From Oscillospiraceae bacterium (GTDB taxonomy: Bacteria; Bacillota_A; Clostridia; Oscillospirales; CAG-272), in the NCBI GenBank assembly GCA_015064195.1, contig SVSO01000077.1, positions 1 through 12,094 on the forward strand: a DNA stretch of 12,094 nt, in the 5' to 3' direction. The position numbers and the translations under genes are program-made. The stretch's first letter is position 1; the number at the start of each line of letters is the position of its first letter. This document shows, piece by piece, positions 4,764-12,094 of this stretch. The notes under the pieces were generated by a model. The model had not been told where the DNA came from, ran no database searches, and worked only from the letters and a program-made list of their open reading frames with translations.

Positions 4764-5332
4764 AAAACACAAAAGCAACCCTCGTACCGTTCACCGCTGA
4801 GGACCGTGAGCAGTTCATTCTCGATAATCAATGGTCGTTCAAATACGGCGCAATGCAGGAATTCGGCGAGCGGGATAATCACATCGACGATGACGGCGAG
4901 ATCATTTCCCGGGAGACCATCGAGCACTGCATCGATGATCCGCAGAACGAGACCTACCGCATCGTCGTTGACGGCAGAAAGGTGGGCGGTGTGATTCTGA
5001 AGATCGACCGCGAGACGCATCACAATCATCTTGAGATCCTGTTTATCGCGCCAGAGGAGCACAGCAAAGGCATCGGCTACGGTGCATGGCAGGCGGTGGA
5101 GGCGCTCCATCCCGAGACAAAGGTATGGGAGACCTGCACACCGTATTTTGAGAAACGCAACATCCACTTTTATGTGAACAAGTGCGGTTTTCAGATCGAT
5201 CAGTTCTGGTGCGAGTATTTCAAACCCGATGAGCCGATGAGCGACGAGGAGGATCACGATCCGGGCGAAGGTCCCGATGAGATGTTCCGTTTTGTGAAGG
5301 TGATGAAGCCGCAGGCGGTGTCTTTGGCATAA
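4760..5332 (+). CDS. GNAT-family N-acetyltransferase
   Basis: A 190-residue cytoplasmic protein of the GNAT fold. Motif A is at about 91-112, with the acetyl-CoA pyrophosphate loop HSKGIGYG at 101-108, where the usual first R/Q is His. Motif B, NIHFYVNKCGF, is at 134-144 with Tyr138 in the usual catalytic-acid place. The C-terminal tail (from about 155) is very acidic and ends in a short FRFVKVMK strand. The acceptor could be an amine drug, a small metabolite or a protein; it is not readable. The ATG at 4760 has AAAAGGAG about nine bases upstream. The only visible promoter is that of the MATE leader, so expression should depend on the leader terminator. A strong terminator follows within ten bases of the stop. 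Confidence 0.85.
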   Translation: MKNTKATLVPFTAEDREQFILDNQWSFKYGAMQEFGERDNHIDDDGEIISRETIEHCIDDPQNETYRIVVDGRKVGGVILKIDRETHHNHLEILFIAPEEHSKGIGYGAWQAVEALHPETKVWETCTPYFEKRNIHFYVNKCGFQIDQFWCEYFKPDEPMSDEEDHDPGEGPDEMFRFVKVMKPQAVSLA

Positions 5333-5337
5333 CAAAA

Positions 5338-5391
5338 CCTCCTATGGTAGTTTTAGATCTATATCTATTCTACCATAGGAGGGGCTTTTTT
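5338..5391. terminator. Bidirectional terminator between GNAT and the solute-binding protein
   Basis: A perfect 13-bp stem (5338-5350 with 5370-5382) around a 19-base loop. On the plus strand GGC and six T follow; on the minus strand the stem is followed by TTTTGTT. It ends the GNAT transcript and can also end the minus-strand lipoprotein transcript, which stops at 5483. The 90 bases between hold no gene. Confidence 0.9.
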
Positions 5392-5482
5392 CAATTGCCC
5401 GTTTTTAACGGACTTTTACACCAGCGTCGTCCGCTGTTTTTGCTCATGCATCATACAGCCGCCGGATCGGCACCGCTTGCGC

Positions 5483-6943
5483 TTATTCGCCGAACAGATC
5501 TTCAATTCTCGCCTGGATCACCGATTCGCTCGATGCAATGCTGGAGGCAAACTGCAGGGTGCCGTCCACAATGCCGCTGCAGATGCCGTTGATCTCGTTA
5601 ACTGCAAGGCCGGCTGCCATGGTGAAATCCGTGTATACGGTTTCCAGCATCAGATTCATCATCTCTATGGAATCGTCGTTGCGCAGACCCTTATAGCAGA
5701 GCGACTGCTGCAGAACCGGAATCACATCGTTGTAGCTGAGGTACGCAAGATAGTCCATAACCGTACCGGTGCGTGTGGGATCCGCTGCGGTGACCGGAAT
5801 GTTCATGCCGAAGGTGTACTGGCTCAGATTCGTGTAGTATCTGTCCTGCGCTTCGTCATATTTGGGGGTCGGAATCACACCGAATTCGTCCTCCATCGCA
5901 CGGAAGCGTGCAGAGTCGGCGGCACCGAGCGCACTTTGATAGAAGAGCGCGCGGCCGTTCATGAAGTAATCGATGCCCTGCCCCTGCTCCGAACCCGGAA
6001 CATTGGTCATAACACAGAAGCCCGGCTCGCTGAACATGGAGGACAGCTTGTCGCATACATCACTCAGGCGCGTCAGATTGTCTGACAGAACCGGAACGCG
6101 CTCCTTGCTCATGCCGATCAGATAGGAGCCGCTTCCCTGTACCAGCGTCAGCGGACCTTCTGCATGCTGGCAGGCAAAGCCGTATACCGCATCGCCGCTC
6201 ACCTTCGGAGCGAAATCGGTCTGCGTGCCGATATTGACCGCCATTTTCATGTAGGTATTCATGGCATCATAGGTCCATTTGCCGTCGCGCACCTGATCAT
6301 AGATCGACGTGGTAACGCCAAGATCCGTCAGCATATCCTGATTGAAGCAGAGGACATTGGCAAAGCAGTATCCCATCAGATTCACGTTGTCAATCGTCGT
6401 GGGAAGCACATCGCCCTGCAGCGTCGCGGATTCGATGAAGGACTGGTTCCACCACGGCTGATCGAGAAGCAGGGTATCCACCGTTTTCAGATTGATCACG
6501 CTGTCGCTTCCGAAGGAAGAGGTGCCGCCGAAATGCAGGGGGAGATAAACGACATCGTACACATCATCGCCTGCCGCGACGGTCTGTTCCATCTCGGTGC
6601 GCATGTCGGCCAGTTCCGATTTCACCACGTTGATCTTGAAGTTCAGCGTATCCTCAGCCATGCGGTTGCGCTTGTAGATGGCATCCGAGACCATATCGCC
6701 CGTCTCCGATTCATAGTCGAGGATATGGTGCGCGCCGGTCCAGAATGTGTCGCTCTGGTTCAAAAACGTAAATTCATACCCGCCGAGATCGGACAGCTCG
6801 CCCGGATACTGCGGTTCGGGAGCGGCGGTTTCGGTGGTGGCACCGGCATCGGCCGTGGTATCGGTTCCGGCAGGAGCACCGTCGCCGCAGGCAGCAAGCA
6901 GCATGACCAGCAGCAAAACTGCTGAGATTGATCTGACTTTCAT
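5483..6943 (-). CDS. Extracellular solute-binding lipoprotein of a sugar ABC transporter
   Basis: A 486-residue protein with a lipoprotein signal peptide: Lys2/Arg4, a hydrophobic core (residues 8-16) and the lipobox LAAC with Cys19 as the lipidated residue. An Ala/Thr/Glu-rich linker spans about 20-45. The rest has the look of family 1-type carbohydrate-binding proteins, for example the YDVVYLPLHFGG, KWTYDAMNTYMKMA and MNGRALFYQSALGAAD segments. It would sit on the outer face of the membrane and pass glycans to an ABC importer. No permease or ATPase genes accompany it: it is alone between its own promoter and a terminator, so it must share a transporter encoded elsewhere. It is divergent from the AraC-esterase gene, which points to co-regulation. 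The ATG at 6943 has an AAAGGAT ribosome binding site. Confidence 0.88.
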   Translation of the reverse strand: MKVRSISAVLLLVMLLAACGDGAPAGTDTTADAGATTETAAPEPQYPGELSDLGGYEFTFLNQSDTFWTGAHHILDYESETGDMVSDAIYKRNRMAEDTLNFKINVVKSELADMRTEMEQTVAAGDDVYDVVYLPLHFGGTSSFGSDSVINLKTVDTLLLDQPWWNQSFIESATLQGDVLPTTIDNVNLMGYCFANVLCFNQDMLTDLGVTTSIYDQVRDGKWTYDAMNTYMKMAVNIGTQTDFAPKVSGDAVYGFACQHAEGPLTLVQGSGSYLIGMSKERVPVLSDNLTRLSDVCDKLSSMFSEPGFCVMTNVPGSEQGQGIDYFMNGRALFYQSALGAADSARFRAMEDEFGVIPTPKYDEAQDRYYTNLSQYTFGMNIPVTAADPTRTGTVMDYLAYLSYNDVIPVLQQSLCYKGLRNDDSIEMMNLMLETVYTDFTMAAGLAVNEINGICSGIVDGTLQFASSIASSESVIQARIEDLFGE

Positions 6944-7017
6944 ATTTTGTCATCCTTTCATAAATATTCTGTTATATCTTCGCTTGGGTTCAGGACATGT
7001 ATTCCAAAGACATTTTT

Positions 7018-7047
7018 ATTATAGCATATCGGCATGTCCCCCGTCAA
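7018..7047 (-). promoter_or_regulatory. Promoter of the solute-binding lipoprotein gene
   Basis: On the minus strand TTGACG (7047-7042), an 18-base spacer and a perfect TATAAT (7023-7018). Transcription would start near 7011, giving a leader of about 67 bases. Confidence 0.8.
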
Positions 7048-7049
7048 GG

Positions 7050-7089
7050 CTGTATACTTTTAATAGCAGAACGATACTGTTATCTTTTA
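7050..7089. promoter_or_regulatory. Imperfect direct repeat between divergent promoters, candidate AraC operator
   Basis: CTGTATACTTTTA (7050-7062) and CTGTTATCTTTTA (7077-7089) agree at 10 of 13 positions, 27 bp apart, same orientation. They fill the 51-bp gap between the two -35 boxes (7047 and 7099). AraC-family proteins typically bind direct repeats near such boxes. Binding is an inference. Confidence 0.4.
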
Positions 7090-7098
7090 CCGAATATA

Positions 7099-7127
7099 TT
7101 GACAAGGAACGGCTGAGACTGTATAAT
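7099..7127 (+). promoter_or_regulatory. Consensus promoter of the AraC-esterase / glycosidase operon
   Basis: TTGACA (7099-7104), a 17-base spacer and TATAAT (7122-7127), a perfect match to the sigma-A consensus. The start near 7134 leaves a leader of about 34 bases before the chosen ATG at 7168. Such a strong core promoter next to a regulator gene suggests control mainly by repression or by the upstream repeats. Confidence 0.88.
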
Positions 7128-7167
7128 ATGGATTAAGAAACGATTTATGATCGGAGGCTTTGTTATC

Positions 7168-9375
7168 ATGATATACGATACATCCCTGTCGGTGTTTCAC
7201 TGCGCGGAGATTCAGAATTCCGAAGCACTGATCGATTACAGCACCATGCCGCGCCCTTTTTGCGCGATTACCTATATCATATCCGGCGAGGCGGAGCTTA
7301 TCAGCGATGACCGCACCGACACGGTTCGCCCCGGCGATCTGGTCTATACGCATGTCGGGTCATGCTACAGACAGGTGTGGAAGCCTGCACCGGACAACCG
7401 GAGCATCACCTGTCAGTTCATCTTCGCGGATCCCCCCGAGCCGTTTGCCAGACGGCGCTTCTATGTGCAGAAGCTGTCGGGGCTTGCCGATACGCTGCCG
7501 GATTTTGAATACATGTGTCAGCATTACGACGAACCGTCCCTGTATTTTGATGTGATGGCGCGCTTTTATCGGATCATGGCACGCATCGCGCCCATGCTTG
7601 ACGGCACGGAGCTGCCGCCCGCCGATCCGCTGATCTCCCGCGCGCTCGAATACATCGAGGCCAACTGCCATAAGCCGTTGAAGATTGCACAGCTTGCCGA
7701 GCTTTGCAGCCTGTCTGAGTCACGCTTTTACACCCGCTTCCGCGAATCCGTGGGCTGCACACCCATCGAATACAAGCATCGTGCCGCCATTGAGCGCGCA
7801 AAGCGTCTGCTCATTTCCGAGCCGGATATGACGATAGAAGAAATCAGCAGCCGCATCGGGTTTGAATCATCCTCCTATTCCCGTCGGGTTTTCCGGGGAA
7901 TTACCGGAATGTCTCCCGGCGAATACCGCGCGGAGAGGTGGCGGCAGGGCAGCGACCACCTCACCGAAATAAATCTGCCATGGAATCAGAGAGAAAAAAT
8001 GAAACTACAGGGAATTCAAAACGGCGCACTGCTGCAGCGCGCCGGCGATTCCTGCGAAACGGTGCTCCATACGGAAAATACCGACACGCTGACGGTAAGC
8101 ATGGGCGAGCTGCAACGAATCGACGACAACACCTGGCTGCTTTCCGGCATCCCGACCGGCGGCCCCTATTCTGTCACCTTCACCGGCGACGCAGAGAAGG
8201 TGACATTTACCGATATCTACGTCGGTGATCTGTGGCTGCTTGCCGGACAGTCCAACATGGAGGGCGCGGGCTGGCTCCGCGAAAAGGATGAGGCATACGC
8301 AGCTGACCCCTCTCCGCTTCTGCGGGCGTTCTATATGAATGACGAGTGGCGGCCTGCGACCGCTACGCTCCATCAGCTCTGGGAATCCGACGATCCTGCA
8401 TACCGCCGCACCTTTGCCGAGAACATAGCGAGGATTGAAGAGAGGGGGCTTCCGTCTGCGGATTATCTGCAAACCCTGAAGCGGCGCCGTGTCGGCCCCG
8501 GATTCTTCTTTGCCAAAGAGCTGTACCGGCAGACCGGCGTTCCGCAGGGTGTGATCCCGTGCGCGGTCGGCGGCGCTCCCATCGAAATGTGGATTCCCAC
8601 TGCGGACGGCGACAATTACTATACCGCCGCATACCGGCGGCTCATCGCCTGCGGCCAGCGAATCCGCGGCATCTTCTGGTATCAGGGCGAAGGCTTTGGC
8701 GGGGCGAAGGATGTCTACAAAAGCATGTTTGAATCCATGCGGCAGGGCTTCTCCGAATTGTGCGGTACGGCTGACCTGCCAACCGTCATGGCACAGCCCT
8801 TCCGCTGCACCATCCCCGGTGTTGTGAACAGCGATGCCGCCGAGCGCATCTGGAGCAGATACCGGAACTACCTGCGCGATATCTGCCGTGAAGGAAAGAA
8901 TCTGTCCGTTGTTGCCACGAACGATCTGGAGCTTGACGACTGCATCCATCTTTCGGCGGATGCGCAGGAGAAGCTGGGAGGGCGCGCGGCCGATGCCATG
9001 CGGTATCTGACCGACGGCGCGGGCTGTCCGGAGCCGGAGATCGAAACGATCACCGTACACCCCCATCCCATGATCCCGGAATGGGTCGAGATGCACATCA
9101 CATATCGCAATCTGCGCGGCAAGCTGACCTCCATCGGCTTCCCCGACGGTTTCATGCTCTCGGAAGGGGATGAAATACCCTCCGTCGCATCCATCCAGCA
9201 CATCGCGCTTGCCGGGAATGAAGTGCGCATCCGGATTGAGCTGACACCGGACGCACTTCGTCAGAGGCAGCTCTGGTACGGCTTCGGCCACCATTTCCAT
9301 TGCACGATCATCGATGAAGGCGGGCATCCGCTTCTGTCACAGGGGCCAATTCCGCTGTCGGAATTCATTCCGTAA
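7168..9375 (+). CDS. AraC-family regulator fused to a SASA (sialate O-acetylesterase-like) domain
   Basis: One 735-residue frame joins two normally separate proteins. Residues 1 to about 150 resemble an AraC sugar-sensing (cupin-like) domain, with ITYIISGEAELIS and RPGDLVY. Residues 157-257 form the two-helix-turn-helix AraC DNA-binding domain (LAELCSLSESRFYTRFRES, then IGFESSSYSRRVFRGITGMSPGEYR). After a linker of about 20 residues, a SASA/SGNH esterase begins near the internal Met278. Its nucleophile motif is GQSNMEG (Ser362), with GGAPIEMW at about 468-475, WYQGEG at 504-509 and a DxxH-like end at DDCIHLS (His594). The enzyme should remove acetyl groups from sialic or other sugars in the cytoplasm; no signal peptide is present. 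The start at 7168 was chosen over ATG 7147 for GGAGG at 7153-7157 and because 7147 is only about 13 bases from the predicted transcript start. An internal start at Met278 lacks a good ribosome binding site, so a true fusion is likely. Confidence 0.85.
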   Translation: MIYDTSLSVFHCAEIQNSEALIDYSTMPRPFCAITYIISGEAELISDDRTDTVRPGDLVYTHVGSCYRQVWKPAPDNRSITCQFIFADPPEPFARRRFYVQKLSGLADTLPDFEYMCQHYDEPSLYFDVMARFYRIMARIAPMLDGTELPPADPLISRALEYIEANCHKPLKIAQLAELCSLSESRFYTRFRESVGCTPIEYKHRAAIERAKRLLISEPDMTIEEISSRIGFESSSYSRRVFRGITGMSPGEYRAERWRQGSDHLTEINLPWNQREKMKLQGIQNGALLQRAGDSCETVLHTENTDTLTVSMGELQRIDDNTWLLSGIPTGGPYSVTFTGDAEKVTFTDIYVGDLWLLAGQSNMEGAGWLREKDEAYAADPSPLLRAFYMNDEWRPATATLHQLWESDDPAYRRTFAENIARIEERGLPSADYLQTLKRRRVGPGFFFAKELYRQTGVPQGVIPCAVGGAPIEMWIPTADGDNYYTAAYRRLIACGQRIRGIFWYQGEGFGGAKDVYKSMFESMRQGFSELCGTADLPTVMAQPFRCTIPGVVNSDAAERIWSRYRNYLRDICREGKNLSVVATNDLELDDCIHLSADAQEKLGGRAADAMRYLTDGAGCPEPEIETITVHPHPMIPEWVEMHITYRNLRGKLTSIGFPDGFMLSEGDEIPSVASIQHIALAGNEVRIRIELTPDALRQRQLWYGFGHHFHCTIIDEGGHPLLSQGPIPLSEFIP

Positions 9376-9393
9376 ACCGAAACGAGGAAGTAT

Positions 9394-11001
9394 ATGAAAA
9401 CAAAAATCCTGTCCGCAGACACAATCTTTGAAAGCGACACCCGATACATCGCCGACCGGAAGCAGTATGATTTTTATCCGTCCGACGATTACGAGGAAAT
9501 TCACTGCTGGTGGACATGCCTGAACAGCAGCGGCATGCCGCTGCGCGCCGTATTTGTCCTGCGTGATCTGCACGATGTCACCATTGACCTTGGCGGCGCG
9601 AAGCTGCTGCTGCACGGCCGTATGCTGCCGTTTGCCGTGTCCGACTGCAAAAATATCACATTCCGGAACTTTTCGATTGACTATGACCGCCCCTTCTATA
9701 CGGAAGGCCGGATTCTCGAATCCGAGCCGGGCAGCATCACCATACAGATACCCGAATCGTTCCCGTACCGCATCGAAGGGCACGATTTCATCGCCGTCGG
9801 CGAGACATGGGAGCACCGTCTGGTGAGGGGCGATATGCTGTTCACGGCAATCGATCCCGAAAACGGCAGAAGAAGCTGCGGCATCTTTCTCGGGCTGATC
9901 GGCGATGAGATTCATCCCCGTCCCAATCCGCCCTGCCCGATTCATCAGGTTCTGGCCGACGATCTCGGCGGCGGCAGGGTTCGCCTCACGCAGATTCCGG
10001 CGTATTTCCAGCCGCAGGTCGGGCATATTCTCGTGATGACGCACGAGGATCGGAGAAAGCCGGGCTTCCTTCTGGAACGGAACACGGATACGGTCATCGA
10101 ACACGTCCGCCTCCTGCACATCGGTGGAATGGGGCTTGTGGGCAATCTCTGCCACAACATCACGGTCAATGATTTCAGCATGTATCCGGACGAAGGGTCT
10201 GACAGGCACATCACCATCAACGCAGACGGCTTCCATACCTTCCATTCCACCGGCCTTGTCAAAATCGAAAACTGCCGCTTTGAAAATCTGCTGGACGATG
10301 CGGTCAACATCCACGGCAATTATTTAGTCTGCATGGAACAAAACGATCCCAAAACGCTGACCGTCAAGGGTCCCGCCGCGGCACTGCTCGATATGGCCTA
10401 CGTTCTGCCGGGCGATGAAGTCTATATCTACCGTCAGAATACGCAGGAGATCCGCGCCGTCGGCATCGTGGAGAAGGCGGAATTTCTTCCGGGAGAGATG
10501 AAGATTATGCAGATCACATTTACCGAGCCGCTGGCGAACGAAATCGCGCCGGGCGATATCTTAGAAAATCGCCGGATGCCGGAGATCGAGATTCGCGGCT
10601 GCAAAATCAACTGCGGAGCCGGTGTGCGTATCTCCAGCGGCAAGCGGGCGCTGATCGAAAACTGTACATTTGAAACCTTCGGTTTTTCCGTCCTGTTCTC
10701 CGGCGATATGAACTACTGGTATGAAAACACCGGCGTGCGGGATGTGACTATCCGTAACTGCACCTTTGACCATTGCGGCTGCCCTGTAAAAACCGAATGC
10801 GGCTTCCAGCCAACCGAAAAAGCGCCGTTTTACCACAAAAATATCCGCTTTACCGGCAACACGGTGATCGCCCCCGTCGAGGCGGCGATGGTACTTGATC
10901 AGGTTAGTGGCGTGGAAATGTCCGGCAACACGATCACCGGCCTGCGCGAAGGCCAGCTGCCTGTTGTTCTGAAAAACTGCAGCCACGTTACGATAAAATA
11001 A
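9394..11001 (+). CDS. GH110-like parallel beta-helix glycosidase (putative alpha-1,3-galactosidase)
   Basis: A 535-residue right-handed beta-helix protein with repeated NITFRNFSIDYD / VTIRNCTFDHCG-type coils. The order of blocks is like GH110, the family that removes alpha-1,3-linked galactose from blood group B and related glycans. An N-terminal DVTIDLGGAKLLLHG strand, DYDRPFYTEG near 97-105, NADGFHTFHSTG (Asp278) and LLDDAVNIHGNYL (Asp301, Asp302) follow in that order. The acidic residues in the last two blocks are where, from memory, GH110 carries its catalytic acids. No signal peptide is seen, so it would work inside the cell on imported oligosaccharides. It lies 18 bases after the AraC-esterase stop, with GAGGA as ribosome binding site, so they form one operon ending at the terminator at 11071-11108. 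Another beta-helix lyase or hydrolase family cannot be excluded. Confidence 0.7.
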   Translation: MKTKILSADTIFESDTRYIADRKQYDFYPSDDYEEIHCWWTCLNSSGMPLRAVFVLRDLHDVTIDLGGAKLLLHGRMLPFAVSDCKNITFRNFSIDYDRPFYTEGRILESEPGSITIQIPESFPYRIEGHDFIAVGETWEHRLVRGDMLFTAIDPENGRRSCGIFLGLIGDEIHPRPNPPCPIHQVLADDLGGGRVRLTQIPAYFQPQVGHILVMTHEDRRKPGFLLERNTDTVIEHVRLLHIGGMGLVGNLCHNITVNDFSMYPDEGSDRHITINADGFHTFHSTGLVKIENCRFENLLDDAVNIHGNYLVCMEQNDPKTLTVKGPAAALLDMAYVLPGDEVYIYRQNTQEIRAVGIVEKAEFLPGEMKIMQITFTEPLANEIAPGDILENRRMPEIEIRGCKINCGAGVRISSGKRALIENCTFETFGFSVLFSGDMNYWYENTGVRDVTIRNCTFDHCGCPVKTECGFQPTEKAPFYHKNIRFTGNTVIAPVEAAMVLDQVSGVEMSGNTITGLREGQLPVVLKNCSHVTIK

Positions 11002-11070
11002 TTGCCATCTGTCCCCCGAACCATATCGGTGCGGATGCCCGCTGCAAGGCGGTTGCATATGCCAAGCGCG

Positions 11071-11108
11071 AAAAAGCCTGATGAAGATAGGATTCATCAG
11101 GCTTTTTT
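11071..11108. terminator. Bidirectional terminator between convergent genes
   Basis: A perfect 15-bp stem (11071-11085 with 11093-11107) around a seven-base loop, with five A on the left and six T on the right. It ends the glycosidase operon on the plus strand and the AraC gene on the minus strand. Bases 11002-11070 hold no gene. Confidence 0.93.
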
Positions 11109-11152
11109 CTCGCTCGGTCGGCAGGCTGCCGCTCTTGGCGCCATTTTCTTTA

Positions 11153-12025
11153 TTAACTTTCTTCCCCTCGTGACGCATGTCTGACCTCCGTCGGCCGCAG
11201 CCCGGTCACACGGCAGTAGCACCGATCGAAGTGACTGCTGTCGCAGAAGGCATAATCCTGCGCAATTTCGGCGATGGGCTTGTCGGTCCCCATCAGGTCG
11301 TCCGTTGCGTATTTGATCTTCTGCTCCATAATCAGCTGCCGGAGGGGCATTCCCGCTGCCTCATTGACCAGCGCATTCAGATAATTCGGATGGTAGCCGA
11401 AATGCTCCGCCACCATCCGGCAGGTCAGCTTTTCGCGGATGCGGCCGTTGATAAAATTCGTAATCTCAGCAAGCAGACGCGCCTGCTTGTTGTCCCGATT
11501 GTTGGATTCAAGCAGTTCGTGATGCCGCATCATCTCGGATAACAGCATTTCAAGAAGGACATTCTGGCGCTTTTTCTGCATCATTCCAGGCCGCTTTGCA
11601 GGCTCCGGCATCCGCTCCGCAAGTGCTGTGCCATCTGCGAAATTTTTCAGTACAAACGGAGCATCAAGCAGCGTCATATCGGTGATCTCATACCGCTGCA
11701 CCACCGAGCTGCGGTCGATCTCCGCAACATCCGCCAGCTTTTGTGCATCGTCACGATCAAAGGAAAAATAAATGTTGAGTACCCTCATCATATGGATCGG
11801 TGTCGTGCGGTAGATATCGCCGGGGCACAGGTAGCAGATATCGTTTTTCCGGAGGCGATAGGATTTTCCCGACAAAAACAGCTGGCATTCTCCGCCGAGC
11901 ACGCACAGGATGCGGTAGGCGGAGGATTTTTTGACGCGATCCAGCTCCTCCGGAATCACGGGAAGACCGCCCGGACGGACGGCAATCGTATACAGATGGC
12001 TGTCGCTGTATTGCTTTTTCTGCAT
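11153..12025 (-). CDS. AraC-family transcriptional regulator
   Basis: A 290-residue AraC regulator. The N-terminal half is a cupin-type ligand domain (SAYRILCVLGGECQLFLSG, then YRLRKNDICYLCPGDIYRT). The C-terminal residues, about 183-283, are the double helix-turn-helix DNA-binding domain, including CRMVAEHFGYHPNYLNALVNEAAG and, in the second half, IAEIAQDYAFCDSSHFDR with TGLRPTEVR. A Lys/Arg-rich linker with a long helix (about 145-180) joins them. ATG 12025 was preferred over the in-frame GTG at 12037 because GGAG lies six bases before it. It is convergent with the glycosidase gene and does not share the divergent operator, so its target may be to the right of the window, or it may be a second regulator of this locus. 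The ligand is unknown, probably a sugar. Confidence 0.88.
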   Translation of the reverse strand: MQKKQYSDSHLYTIAVRPGGLPVIPEELDRVKKSSAYRILCVLGGECQLFLSGKSYRLRKNDICYLCPGDIYRTTPIHMMRVLNIYFSFDRDDAQKLADVAEIDRSSVVQRYEITDMTLLDAPFVLKNFADGTALAERMPEPAKRPGMMQKKRQNVLLEMLLSEMMRHHELLESNNRDNKQARLLAEITNFINGRIREKLTCRMVAEHFGYHPNYLNALVNEAAGMPLRQLIMEQKIKYATDDLMGTDKPIAEIAQDYAFCDSSHFDRCYCRVTGLRPTEVRHASRGEES

Positions 12026-12056
12026 GGTTCTCTCCACATCATCTTTGATATGTTCT

Positions 12057-12062
12057 ATTATA
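12057..12062 (-). promoter_or_regulatory. -10 box of the AraC gene promoter
   Basis: A TATAAT on the minus strand lies 32 bases before the ATG at 12025. At the usual distance the -35 position holds GCGCGT, a poor match, so the promoter may need an activator. Confidence 0.4.
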
Positions 12063-12094
12063 TCGTGTTTTTATTCTATACGCGCGGGGATGCT

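Noticed and set aside
4622..5335. Minus-strand open frame of 237 codons opposite the GNAT gene
   Set aside because: Antisense shadow: the plus-strand GNAT has motifs A and B, a ribosome binding site and a terminator.
6164..6925. Plus-strand open frame of 253 codons opposite the lipoprotein
   Set aside because: Antisense of a gene with a clear signal peptide, ribosome binding site and promoter; its His/Arg/Gly-rich composition is typical of a shadow frame.
8005..9327. Long minus-strand open frame of 440 codons opposite the esterase
   Set aside because: Exact antisense of a well-conserved SASA domain. The product has no recognisable fold, and the frame stays open because of GC-rich codons on the sense strand.
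9337..10314. Long minus-strand open frame of 325 codons opposite the glycosidase
   Set aside because: Antisense shadow of the beta-helix gene, without a ribosome binding site or family motifs.
1..12094. CRISPR array or long tandem repeats
   Set aside because: No regularly spaced 25-40 bp repeats were found; the only repeats are the short ones described.

Overview
The window looks like chromosomal DNA from an uncultured gut Firmicute, probably a clostridial lineage near Oscillospiraceae/Ruminococcaceae. This rests on the Shine-Dalgarno starts, near-consensus sigma-A promoters, the DUF6809-type, TipAS, Nudix and SDR genes, an AraC/carbohydrate locus, and moderately GC-rich coding sequence with AT-rich insertions. 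No gene here fixes the species.

Left part, 1-1176, is the scar of mobile DNA. Bases 1-207 look like the end of an integrative element with short direct repeats. They abut a 45-bp 3' half of tRNA-Pro(GGG) ending in CCA (208-252) and followed by its own terminator. To the right lie a truncated IS21-type istB, 21-bp-period repeats like an IS21 end, and two perfect hairpins.

Part two, 1177-4313, is all on the minus strand and is a mix of live and broken genes. It has a DUF6809-like gene with an apparent one-base frameshift, a small unknown gene overlapping it, an AT-rich DUF2971 fragment, and an intact short-chain dehydrogenase. A Nudix hydrolase, a stand-alone TipAS drug-binding protein and a truncated YkvA (DUF1232) gene follow as one operon, joined by two ATGA overlaps and driven by a promoter at 4391-4419.

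Part three, 4490-5391, is a transcription unit on the plus strand. A near-consensus promoter and a structured leader with a terminator resemble a riboswitch or attenuator. They precede only the first ~25 codons of a MATE efflux gene. A deletion has put a GNAT acetyltransferase directly behind this leader.

Part four, 5483-11108, looks like a small carbohydrate-utilisation locus. An orphan solute-binding lipoprotein is divergent from an unusual single polypeptide that fuses an AraC-type regulator to a SASA (sialate O-acetylesterase-like) esterase. A GH110-like parallel beta-helix glycosidase follows 18 bp later. The shared intergenic region has two back-to-back promoters and an imperfect direct repeat between them, a candidate operator. 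Both catalytic proteins lack signal peptides, so they would act on imported glycans. A second AraC-family gene, convergent with the glycosidase, closes the window.

The AraC-esterase fusion locus and the MATE leader now in front of a GNAT gene are the parts most worth following up.
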